In this document: piece by piece, positions 51,747-59,706 of the stretch
Numbering within the stretch: the first letter of the stretch is position 1
How the letters are laid out: each line of letters begins with the position of its first letter
NCBI GenBank assembly: GCA_044221555.1
Contig: JBGAOY010000014.1
Coordinates: 1-64,000, forward strand
Direction: 5' to 3'
DNA length: 64,000 nucleotides
Origin: JAEUJM01 sp044221555
GTDB lineage: Bacteria > Actinomycetota > Acidimicrobiia > Acidimicrobiales > DATDAH01
Program-made: the position numbers and the translations under genes
Notes under the pieces: model-generated
What the model saw: only the letters and a program-made list of their open reading frames with translations
Databases searched by the model: none
Told to the model about the DNA's origin: nothing

Positions 51747-51787
51747 GTCCGGGAGGATCATGGCTCCGGAGGCACCGCCATCGCGCC

Positions 51788-53110
51788 TCAGCGGCCGTGG
51801 CACTGCTTGGCCTTCCGGCCGCTACCGCACGGGCAGGGCTCGTTGCGACCGGCGCGGGCGAAGACGCCCATCACCTCGTCGGCGAAGCGGCCCTGGCGCA
51901 AGAGGCCGGCCATGAGGCGCATCGGCCCGGCGATGTGGTTGAAGAACCGCCGGTAGCCGGCACACAGGTAGTTGAGGCCCGGGTCGCCGTCGGGGGTGCG
52001 GGTGAAGCGGTTCTTGGGGCACTCACCGTTGCACGCGAAGCGCACCTCGCAGTCCAGGCAGTACTGCGGCAGGGTGTCGCGCTTGGCCTGCCCGAACGCC
52101 CGCTGTTGGGGCGAGGCCATCAGCTCGACCAGGTGGGTCTCGGTGATGTTGCCCACCAGGTGCTCGGGCTCGACGAAGTGGTCGCAGGAGTAGAGGTCGC
52201 CGTTGTGCTCGAGGGCGACGGCGTCGCCACACGTCTCACCGAAGATGCACAGCGACGCCGGCGCGCCCACCCACGACGCCAGGGCGGCGTCGAAGTGGGG
52301 CACGAACACCTGGCCCACGTCGTGGCGCAGCCACTCGTCGAACACGGTGATCAGGAAGTCGCCCCACGCGTCGGGGTCGATCGACCGGTGCGTGACCTGG
52401 TCGCCCTCCTGGAAGCCCGTATCGTTTTCGCGCTCGACGATGGGGATGAGCTGGAGGTGGGTGGCACCGAGGCCGTCGCGGAAGTACCGGTACACCTCGA
52501 GCGGTTGGTGCTGGTTGGCCGCGTGCACCGTGCACAACACGTTCCAGTCGACGCCGTGGGCCTTCAGCAGATCGAGGCCCCGGAGCACCTTGGCGTGGGT
52601 GGCCTCGCCCCGCTTGTCCACCCGGTAGGCGTCGTGCAGCTCGGCAGGGCCGTCGATGCTGATGCCCACCAGGAACTTGTGGCGGGCCAGCAACTCGCAC
52701 CACTCGTCGGTGAGCAGCGTGCCGTTCGTCTGGATGGTGTGCTCGAGGGTCTGGCCGGGCCGGGCGAACGACTCGGCCAGCTCGACCGAGCGCCGGAAGA
52801 AGTCGACGCCCATCAGCGTGGGCTCGCCGCCCTGCCAGGCGATGGTGGCCGTGGGGCCGGTCTGCGCCTCGATCATCTGGCGCAGGTAGGTGGCGAGCAG
52901 GTCGTCGGACATCCGGAACCGATCGCCCGGGTACAGCGCCTCCTTCGACAGGAAGAAGCAGTACTCGCAGTCCAGGTTGCAGATGGGCCCGGTCGGCTTG
53001 GCCAACACGTGGAACTGCGCCGGCGCGGTCAGCGGGCGAGGGTCGGGGAGCGCGGGGCCGGGTGACGCTGCGCCTCCCGTCCGTCCGAGCGCAACGGGGA
53101 CCGGGGCCAT
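51788..53110 (-). CDS. radical-SAM anaerobic sulfatase-maturating enzyme
   Basis: 440 residues. Converts the active-site Cys or Ser of sulfatases to formylglycine. The radical-SAM motif is CNLDCEYC (C44, C48, C51), followed by WQGGEPTLMG and TIQTNGTLL. The SPASM region has Cys pairs in ASLCIFGETCGD, DLYSCDHFVEPEHLVGN and YCLDCEVRFACNGECPKNRF for two auxiliary clusters. The C-terminus is a SEC-C zinc motif (EPCPCGSGRKAKQCHG), an extra tail often found on proteins of this class. The start ATG 53110 coincides with the +1 predicted by a TAGGGT box. The partner sulfatase is 0.6 kb upstream on the same strand. Confidence 0.92.
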   Translation of the reverse strand: MAPVPVALGRTGGAASPGPALPDPRPLTAPAQFHVLAKPTGPICNLDCEYCFFLSKEALYPGDRFRMSDDLLATYLRQMIEAQTGPTATIAWQGGEPTLMGVDFFRRSVELAESFARPGQTLEHTIQTNGTLLTDEWCELLARHKFLVGISIDGPAELHDAYRVDKRGEATHAKVLRGLDLLKAHGVDWNVLCTVHAANQHQPLEVYRYFRDGLGATHLQLIPIVERENDTGFQEGDQVTHRSIDPDAWGDFLITVFDEWLRHDVGQVFVPHFDAALASWVGAPASLCIFGETCGDAVALEHNGDLYSCDHFVEPEHLVGNITETHLVELMASPQQRAFGQAKRDTLPQYCLDCEVRFACNGECPKNRFTRTPDGDPGLNYLCAGYRRFFNHIAGPMRLMAGLLRQGRFADEVMGVFARAGRNEPCPCGSGRKAKQCHGR

Positions 53111-53116
53111 CGCACA

Positions 53117-53122
53117 ACCCTA
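53117..53122 (-). promoter_or_regulatory. -10 box of the sulfatase maturase gene, leaderless
   Basis: TAGGGT on the minus strand places +1 exactly at the A of ATG 53110. The maturase thus has its own promoter despite its place in the sulfatase block. Confidence 0.6.
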
Positions 53123-53204
53123 CGGACTCCAGCGCCCCGAGCGAAGCGCCGGCGGGACCGCAACCGCCCCGGCCTGGGCGACCTCACCCCCATGGTGTTG
53201 CGGA

Positions 53205-53720
53205 TCAGGCGCCGCCGTCGGCCATCTTCGCCTGGGCGTCGGCCAGGGCCTCCTTGAGCGCCTTCACGTGATGGCCCGCGGCCTCGCCGACCACCTTCTG
53301 CACCGCTCGGGAGACGGCGCCGTCGACCTGCTCTGCCGACGACTGCGGATAGGCGACGATCAAGCCGGCGCCGCCGATCGGAATCGTGTCGCCGGCCTTC
53401 TCGCCGATCCCCGCGCCGAGCTTCTCGTGCAGGGCCGCTCCGCCCGCGGCACCGAGTGCGGCGCCGATCGCCGTGGCAGCGAGGAGGGGCGGCGCGAACA
53501 GACCGACGACGAAGCCGACCCCGCCGAGGCCGATCGCCCCTTCCTTCACGGCGTGGTCGGTCTCGTCGACCGAGAGGTTCCCCTCGAGGTCCTTGGCGAT
53601 CACCACCGCCCCCCAGAGCTTCGCCCCGCTGCCCACCACGGCGTCGTAGTCCTCGTGGGCAGCCGTGGTCGACAGGTAGCCGCCGATCAGGACATCAGTG
53701 GTCTCGTCGTCGATGTGCAT
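53205..53720 (-). CDS. DUF1269-type glycine-zipper protein (second)
   Basis: 171 residues from ATG 53720. DVLIGGYLSTTAAHEDYDAVV is the soluble start; GLGGVGFVVGLFAPPLLAATAIGAALGAAGGAALHEKLGAGIGEKAG is the Gly-rich membrane hairpin; the end is a charged helix (VKALKEALADAQAKMADGG). It is paralogous to the protein at 50318. It lies between the sulfatase and its maturase, 37 bp after the sulfatase stop, so the sulfatase transcript probably includes it. Confidence 0.82.
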   Translation of the reverse strand: MHIDDETTDVLIGGYLSTTAAHEDYDAVVGSGAKLWGAVVIAKDLEGNLSVDETDHAVKEGAIGLGGVGFVVGLFAPPLLAATAIGAALGAAGGAALHEKLGAGIGEKAGDTIPIGGAGLIVAYPQSSAEQVDGAVSRAVQKVVGEAAGHHVKALKEALADAQAKMADGGA

Positions 53721-53757
53721 TGCGGGCTCCTTCGAGCGCTCAGTTGGACAAGGCAGC

Positions 53758-56166
53758 TCAGTTGGACAAGGCGTGTGCGGCCTCGCCCTGGTGCGCCGCG
53801 GCATGGACCGCGAGCGCGTCCTCGGCGGTGAGGTGCGGCTTCAGGTCGAACACGACCTTCTTGATCGTGCCGGTGAAGGCGAACGGCTTCTCGGCTTCGT
53901 AGCTGAGATCCACCACGCCGCCGTTGTCCCGACCTATGTCCATGCCGGCGTACCCCGAGAAGCGGACGGGGACCGTGTGATCCATGCGGCCCGTGCCCAC
54001 CGGTCGGTCGTTGATGAAGAGCGAGACCTCGCCGCCGGTTGCCGGCGTGGCGGCGTCGGCGGCGAACTCCATGCGTACGGTCACGTCGCCCGTGGGTAGG
54101 TCCTCGTCCGCCACCTGCTTGAAGACGAAGACGCCCATCATCGAGTAGGTGTGCGTGAGCTTGCCGTCCTTGACGTAGAGGGTGAACCCGCCGAGGTGGT
54201 CCGCCTCGGCCACGATCACGCCTTGGGCGCCGCCGTCCGGGATCACCAGATCGGCGCTGATCGCGTATGAGCGGTTGTAGATCCTCGGGATCATGCCGGA
54301 CATGACGTTCTGCACACCGCTGCGGAACTCGAAGGTCGTGTCGTCGGGGATCGGCGGCAGCATGCCGAAGAAGGTCGACATCGTGGCAAGCAGCGGCAAC
54401 ACCCGGTATTTCTCGGCCTCGGACCAGAAGAGCTCCTTGAGCTCCGCGACCTTCTCCGGGTGCTCGGCGGCCACGTTGTGGGCCTGCGAGAAGTCGTCGG
54501 GCAGGTAGTACAACTCGACGGGGTCGGCATCGGGGTCCCACACGCCCGGCGCGTAGGGCGCGATCGCCTGCGGCGTGAGCACCCAGGGGATCCGTTCGGT
54601 CTTGACGGACAGCCACCACCCGTCTTTGTACATCGCCCGGTTGCCCACGGTCTCGAAGTACTGCTGGGTCCGGTGCTCGGCCGCTCCGGCATCGAGCAGC
54701 GAGGCCGCGAAGCTGGTGCCGTGCATCGGCTCCTGTGCGATCCCGTCGACGGTCTCCGGGAGGGGGATGCCGGCCAGGGCGAGGATGGTGGGGGCAACGT
54801 CGATGACGTCGGTGAACTGGGTGCGGAGCACCCCTTCGTCCTGGAGCCCGTCGGGCCAGTGGACGACCAGGGGGTTGCGGGTGCCGCCGAGGTGTGAGCC
54901 GACCTGCTTGCCCCACTGGAAGGGGGTGTTCCCGGCCCACGCCCACGCCGCCGAGTAGTGCGGGTCCATGATCGGGGCGCCCCACTCATCGAGGCCGCCG
55001 TAGCGCTCGGCGAGCTGCAGCTGCATCTCGTCGGTGAGCGGGATGCCGTTCTGCATGGTCATCTCGTTGAACGACCCGGTGATCGTGCCTTCCATGCTGG
55101 CGCCGTTGTCACCCCAGATCCACAGGATCACGGTGTTGTCCAACTCGCCCAGCTCGTCGATCGCGTCGATCACCCGCCCGACGTTGTGGTCGGCGTTCTC
55201 CGAGAAGCCGGCGTAGACCTCCATCTGCCGGGCGTAGAAGGCCTTCAGGTTGTCGGGGAGACCGTCCCACGCCGGGAACGCCTCGTCGCGGGCCGTGAGC
55301 TCGGTGTCGGGGGGGATCACCCCCAGCGCCTTCTGCCGGGCGAAGGTCTCCTCCCGCAGCGCGTCCCACCCCTGGTCGAACTTGCCCTTGTACTTGTCGG
55401 CCCATTCGCTCGACACGTGGTGGGGTGCGTGGCTGCATCCCGTGGAGAAGTAGGCGAAGAACGGCTTGTGCGCGTCCTGGGCCCGCACCCCGTGCAGCCA
55501 CTCGATGGTCCGGTCGGCCATGGCGTTCGGGAAGTAGTACGGGTCGTCGGTGTCGTAGAACTCGGCCGGGGTGCCGATGATCTTCTGGTTCTCGGCGAGG
55601 ACCGGGTCCCACTGGCTCGCGCCGCCACCCAGGAAGCCGTAGAAGTACTCGAAGCCCCAGCCATTGGGCCACCGGTCGAACGGGCCGGCCGGGCCCTGCT
55701 GCCCGTCTGGCGTGAGATGCCACTTGCCGAACGCCGCCGTGCTGTAGCCGTTGTCGCGCAGGATCCTCGGCAGCGGCGCGCAGTCCCGGGGGAGCGTGGC
55801 GCAGTAGCCGGGGAACCCGCCCGCGAACTCACCGACCGAGCCGAACCCCACGAAGTGACTGTTCCGGCCGGTCAACATGGCCGCCCGCGTCGGCGAGCAC
55901 AGCGCCGTGACGTGGAACCGGTTGTACTTCACGCCGGCATCGGCCATCCGGGTGTAGTTCGGGGTGTCGATCGGCCCGCCGAAGGTGCTCGGGTTGCCGA
56001 ACCCGGCATCGTCGATCAGCACCAGCAGGACGTTGGGGGCACCGTCGGGCGCGTCGGGATGGCCGATCAGGTTCCAGTCGGGCTGGGACCCGTCGAGGGT
56101 CCGGTTCACGACGCCCGGGGCGGCCGCGCGGCGAATGGGCAGACTGCTTCGATCGATCTGGCTCAT
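53758..56166 (-). CDS. Cys-type arylsulfatase
   Basis: 802 residues. NVLLVLIDDAGFGNPSTFGGPI supplies the metal Asp pair; ALCSPTRAAMLTGRN is the C-x-P-x-R formylglycine motif with Cys90; GKWHLTPDG and FFAYFSTGCSHAPHHV carry further active-site residues; ILWIWGDNGASMEG is the C-terminal metal Asp/Asn. About 250 residues follow the core (from FEFRSGVQNVMSG), a beta-rich domain typical of the large arylsulfatase group. No signal peptide is visible, so it should be cytoplasmic. ATG 56166 follows CGAGGAGCAACG. It depends on a maturase, present at 51788. Confidence 0.94.
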   Translation of the reverse strand: MSQIDRSSLPIRRAAAPGVVNRTLDGSQPDWNLIGHPDAPDGAPNVLLVLIDDAGFGNPSTFGGPIDTPNYTRMADAGVKYNRFHVTALCSPTRAAMLTGRNSHFVGFGSVGEFAGGFPGYCATLPRDCAPLPRILRDNGYSTAAFGKWHLTPDGQQGPAGPFDRWPNGWGFEYFYGFLGGGASQWDPVLAENQKIIGTPAEFYDTDDPYYFPNAMADRTIEWLHGVRAQDAHKPFFAYFSTGCSHAPHHVSSEWADKYKGKFDQGWDALREETFARQKALGVIPPDTELTARDEAFPAWDGLPDNLKAFYARQMEVYAGFSENADHNVGRVIDAIDELGELDNTVILWIWGDNGASMEGTITGSFNEMTMQNGIPLTDEMQLQLAERYGGLDEWGAPIMDPHYSAAWAWAGNTPFQWGKQVGSHLGGTRNPLVVHWPDGLQDEGVLRTQFTDVIDVAPTILALAGIPLPETVDGIAQEPMHGTSFAASLLDAGAAEHRTQQYFETVGNRAMYKDGWWLSVKTERIPWVLTPQAIAPYAPGVWDPDADPVELYYLPDDFSQAHNVAAEHPEKVAELKELFWSEAEKYRVLPLLATMSTFFGMLPPIPDDTTFEFRSGVQNVMSGMIPRIYNRSYAISADLVIPDGGAQGVIVAEADHLGGFTLYVKDGKLTHTYSMMGVFVFKQVADEDLPTGDVTVRMEFAADAATPATGGEVSLFINDRPVGTGRMDHTVPVRFSGYAGMDIGRDNGGVVDLSYEAEKPFAFTGTIKKVVFDLKPHLTAEDALAVHAAAHQGEAAHALSN

Positions 56167-56235
56167 CGTTGCTCCTCGGGGCGATTGTGGCGGCGGCCAC
56201 CCGTGCGTCCGAAGGTACGCATCGCGGGTCCCGCC

Positions 56236-56262
56236 GGTCATCACCCGGATCGGGTGATGACC
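56236..56262. promoter_or_regulatory. perfect inverted repeat between divergent sulfatase and small-protein genes
   Basis: GGTCATCACCCG (56236-56247) and its exact reverse complement (56251-56262) are separated by GAT. The 27-bp dyad is 70 bp upstream of the sulfatase start and overlaps the assigned ATG of the plus-strand gene. Size and symmetry fit a dimeric repressor operator. Confidence 0.6.
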
Positions 56263-56607
56263 CTCTGGGTGCGATTCCCCGAGAATCTGATCGTGGCCAC
56301 GGACACGCGCCTCCGCCAGGCGCAGACGGTCTCTGTATCAACGCTCGACGGCGAGAGCCGTCCATCATCGCCCGTCGGCGCGAAGCGGTCCGCCGCTGTG
56401 GAGGTCGAGCGCGCCCTCCCCGACATTCGGACCCGTCTCACCACCCGCTATGGCGATCTCGGCACCGCTGCAGTCGATGACTGCCTGTCGGCCGCGGTCG
56501 AAGCGAGTGCGTCGTTCCGTCTCCAGGAGTTCCGCTCCATCCTCGTCGAGCGACAAGCCGACCGGAACCTTCGGCACCTGCGCGGGAAGCGAGTCTCGCT
56601 CGGCTGA
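56257..56607 (+). CDS. small helical protein, paralog of the gene at 41993
   Basis: 116 residues from ATG 56257. The C-terminal 75 residues (AAVEVERALPDIRTRLTTRY...AVDDCLSAAVEASASFRLQEFRSILVERQADRNLRHL) match the three-helix pattern of the protein at 41993. The N-terminal 35 residues do not, and the ATG lies within the inverted repeat, so a downstream GTG may be the real start. Confidence 0.55.
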   Translation: MTLWVRFPENLIVATDTRLRQAQTVSVSTLDGESRPSSPVGAKRSAAVEVERALPDIRTRLTTRYGDLGTAAVDDCLSAAVEASASFRLQEFRSILVERQADRNLRHLRGKRVSLG

Positions 56608-56725
56608 GCGGCGTCACGGGCGAGGAGACCGTCCCGCGACGGCCTTCCACGCGGCCGTCTGAGCGGTCGAGCAGCTCCGGCGGAGGAGTCTGCCCGACCG
56701 CCCGGTCCCGCGCTTCGATGTCCGG

Positions 56726-57124
56726 CTACTCGATCTCGGCCAGGTCGCGACCGTGGACGGTGAGGGCCCAGATGATGGCGAAGTCCATCGTGATGACGAT
56801 GATGGCCCAGATCGGGTACCAGGGCAGCCAGAAGAACATGGCGACCATGCTGCCGATCGCGGCCAACACGCCCACCGTGCGGGCGAGGACGTTCCCGGAG
56901 AAGACGCCGAAGCCGCAGGCGAGGACGATGATGCCGACGACCAGGTGGATCCAGCCCCAGGACGTGGCGTCGAACTGCACGATGTACTCGCGGGTCACGA
57001 CGAAGAACTCGTCGTTCACGATGGCCACCAGGCCTGCGAAGGCCTGGAAGAACCCCACGGTGATCAAGATGACGCCGGCGAACATGATCCAACCGGCTGC
57101 AGCGGTGCTGCGTCGCTCTGACAT
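56726..57124 (-). CDS. four-helix membrane protein, DUF7144 type
   Basis: 132 residues. Helices: AAGWIMFAGVILITVGFFQAFAGLVAI, WGWIHLVVGIIVLACGFGVFSGN, ARTVGVLAAIGSMVAMFFWLPWYPIWAIIVITMDFAIIWAL. The pattern of GWxH and the PxWPIWA phrase is that of a small actinobacterial membrane family of unknown role. Strong ribosome-binding site GGGAGG. It is divergent from the LuxR regulator with 266 bp between starts. Confidence 0.8.
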   Translation of the reverse strand: MSERRSTAAAGWIMFAGVILITVGFFQAFAGLVAIVNDEFFVVTREYIVQFDATSWGWIHLVVGIIVLACGFGVFSGNVLARTVGVLAAIGSMVAMFFWLPWYPIWAIIVITMDFAIIWALTVHGRDLAEIE

Positions 57125-57323
57125 TGCGTGCCTCCCAAAGGCGTGCTCGTGAGTAGGTTCACGAAACTCAAAGAAGCTTCGGGCGATGTGCGTCGCAGGT
57201 CATCGTCCGAAACGGGTGAAATCGGTGGTCCACCGTCGGCAGTTGGTGTCGGACGGTCGCCTCGCCCGCCGCGCAAATGGGGGCAAATGGCCCTACCCGG
57301 GCATCGGGCCCGACAGTACGGTG

Positions 57324-57354
57324 CAGGTGTCACCGTTGGGTCACGGTCACCTGC
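57324..57354. promoter_or_regulatory. imperfect dyad upstream of the LuxR regulator
   Basis: CAGGTGTCACCGT (57324-57336) and ACGGTCACCTG (57343-57353) are complementary apart from a 2-nt bulge. It lies 38 bp before the regulator start in the divergent gap and could be an operator for it or its neighbour. Confidence 0.35.
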
Positions 57355-57390
57355 GCGCCCACCCCTCCCCCTACCTGATCGAGGTTCGCC

Positions 57391-59604
57391 ATGAGCGTCG
57401 AGGCGCTGAGCCGTTTCGTCCCCTCCAGCGCGTGTCGAATCCCGCGACGCCGCAGGGGCATCATCGACCGCGGTGACGTGGTCGAGCGCCTGATCGATGC
57501 CGACGCTGAGCTGGTGGTCGTGTCAGCTCCTCCTGGCTACGGCAAGACCACCGTGGCCACGCTCTGGGCCGAGGCGGACGGCCGGCCCTTCGCCTGGGTC
57601 TCGCTCGGACGTCCGGATGCCGACCTGCAGTACTTCGTCTGGCACCTGGCCACGGCCCTGGACCAGGTTCAGCCATTGTCGGACGAGCTGGTCGGCGTCA
57701 TCGCCGGCCCCGGTCGGTCCTTCGGCCTCGAGGTGATGCCCGCCCTGTTGGAGGCCGTCGCGGGAATGGCCCCGTTCGTGCTGGTGCTCGATGACACCCA
57801 GGTGCTGAGGTCCCGCGACGCCGCACAGGTCGTCGACCGCCTCGTCGACGCGCTGCCGGAGGGAGCCGCGGTCGCGCTCCTCGGGCGCAACGTCGCCATG
57901 TTCGACGTTGCTCGTCGGCGTGTCGAGGAACAGGTCTTCGAGCTGCATGCCCCCGATCTCGCCATGTCCGCGGACGAGGCGGGCCATCTGTTCGCGTGGT
58001 CGGGGCTCGACTTGGACGCGTTCAGCATCGCCGACCTGGTCGAGCGCACCGAGGGTTGGCCGGCGGCATTGCACCTCGCCGAGCTCAGCCTCGAAACGGG
58101 CGGCTGCGCGGACTTCGACCTCTTCTCGGGTCGCGACCGCCTGGTGGCCGACTACCTCGTGGAGGAGGTGCTCAGCGGGCTGCCGGAGCGAGCCGTCTGG
58201 TTCCTCGAGCGGTCGGCGGTACTCGATCGCATGACGGCACCGCTGCTCGACGACCTGCTCGACATCCACACCTCCGGCGAGATCATCGACGCCCTGGAGC
58301 GGGACGGCAACCTGTTCCTCGTACCCCTCGACAACGAGCGCCGCTGGTACCGCTACCACCATCTCTTCGCCGATCTCCTGCGCACCCGCCTCGATCTCCA
58401 CTCCCCGACAGAGGCCCTTCGCCTCCACGCGCGCGCCAGCCGTCTGCTCGAGGCGGACGGTGATGTCGACGCTGCCATCCGCCACGCCGTCGGCGCCGGG
58501 GATCGACGGCGAGCGGCCGAGCTGATCTTGAGCCAGGCCGCCCCCGCCGTCCTCAACGGTCGGGGTGCGCTCATCAGTCGGTGGCTCGACGAGCTGGGGC
58601 CGAACGCGGTGGAGGACGATCCCATCGCCGCGATGTGCCTGGGATGGGTCGGATTCGGCCTGGGCGACCCTGCGCTCGTGCAGAACGCCATCAGGAGCGC
58701 GCAGACCGCCGGCAACCGTGTCGACGACGTGGAGCGATCTCGTGAGATCCAGCCGTGCGGGGACCTGTTCGGCGCCATCATGGGCGAAGGCGGTGTGGCG
58801 GGCGCCATCGAGCGAGCCGACGCCGTGCTCGCCGTTGAGGTCGCCGATCCGACGTGGTCGACCCTTGCGAGGGCGGTTCGGGGCCTCGCCCGTGCCGTGT
58901 CGGGGGATCGGGTGGACGCCCGCGCCGACCTGCTCGCGGTGTTGCCGCTGCTGCGCGAACTGCCCGTCTTCGACGCTGCGGTTCGGGCCCATCTGGCCCT
59001 GCTCGACCTGGACGACGGTGACCTCGACCGCGCCACTCGCCGAGCCCGTGAGGCGTTGGAGATCGCCCACGGCGAGCATCTGGAAGGCGTGGTGGCGATC
59101 ACGGTCACTTTTGCGGTCGGGTCCCTGCTGCTCGCCCGGGCCGGGTGCCTCGCCGAGTCGCGAGCGGAGTTCGCGACCGCGGCGGCGCTGCTCGAGCGCT
59201 TGGATGGCAGCTCGACGCGCACGGCCCTGCTCGGGCACACCGTGCTCGCCGCCGCGGCACTGGCGCTCGACGACCGCTCGCTCGCTCGCAGCCATCTCAT
59301 GCAAGCTGATCGAGCACGAGCGTTGGAACCTGCCGCCCGTCAGTTGAACAGGTTGCTCGAGGAGATCCGTGCGGCGCTGGCCGTCGACCAGTCGGGGGCA
59401 GGCCGACCGGCGCTCACGCCCGCCGAGCTCCGGCTCTTGCCGTTCCTGGCCACCCACCTGGCGCTCCAGAAGATCGCCGATGAGCTGTATGTCAGCCGCA
59501 ACACGGTCAAGAGCCAGGCCATGGCCGTGTACCGCAAGCTCGGTGTCACGTCTCGCAGCGAAGCAGTCGTGGTCGCTCGCGAGCTCGGCCTCCTCGCCGA
59601 GTGA
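57391..59604 (+). CDS. MalT-like STAND ATPase LuxR-family transcription regulator
   Basis: 737 residues. The NTPase opens with VVVSAPPGYGKTTVATLWAEADGRPFAWVSLG (Walker A APPGYGKTT); LVLDDTQVL is the Walker B-like site; a helical TPR-like region spans about 330-650; the C-terminal LuxR HTH is LTPAELRLLPFLATHLALQKIADELYVSRNTVKSQAMAVYRKLGV. This is the MalT/LAL architecture, which activates transcription on binding an inducer and ATP. The target is unknown; the neighbouring MFS exporter or the divergent membrane gene are candidates. Confidence 0.92.
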   Translation: MSVEALSRFVPSSACRIPRRRRGIIDRGDVVERLIDADAELVVVSAPPGYGKTTVATLWAEADGRPFAWVSLGRPDADLQYFVWHLATALDQVQPLSDELVGVIAGPGRSFGLEVMPALLEAVAGMAPFVLVLDDTQVLRSRDAAQVVDRLVDALPEGAAVALLGRNVAMFDVARRRVEEQVFELHAPDLAMSADEAGHLFAWSGLDLDAFSIADLVERTEGWPAALHLAELSLETGGCADFDLFSGRDRLVADYLVEEVLSGLPERAVWFLERSAVLDRMTAPLLDDLLDIHTSGEIIDALERDGNLFLVPLDNERRWYRYHHLFADLLRTRLDLHSPTEALRLHARASRLLEADGDVDAAIRHAVGAGDRRRAAELILSQAAPAVLNGRGALISRWLDELGPNAVEDDPIAAMCLGWVGFGLGDPALVQNAIRSAQTAGNRVDDVERSREIQPCGDLFGAIMGEGGVAGAIERADAVLAVEVADPTWSTLARAVRGLARAVSGDRVDARADLLAVLPLLRELPVFDAAVRAHLALLDLDDGDLDRATRRAREALEIAHGEHLEGVVAITVTFAVGSLLLARAGCLAESRAEFATAAALLERLDGSSTRTALLGHTVLAAAALALDDRSLARSHLMQADRARALEPAARQLNRLLEEIRAALAVDQSGAGRPALTPAELRLLPFLATHLALQKIADELYVSRNTVKSQAMAVYRKLGVTSRSEAVVVARELGLLAE

Positions 59605-59652
59605 GAGGATCGCCTCGACGGCGAGATGCTCGGGGTGAGGGCGCGGGGGATC

Positions 59653-59658
59653 TAGCGT
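59653..59658 (+). promoter_or_regulatory. -10 box of the MFS exporter gene
   Basis: TAGCGT predicts +1 near 59665; the 42-nt leader contains GGAGCGGGAG upstream of ATG 59707. Confidence 0.4.
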
Positions 59659-59706
59659 CGGGCGCGGCCGAGTGCACAGGGCGTCATAGGAGCGGGAGAG
59701 CCGACG

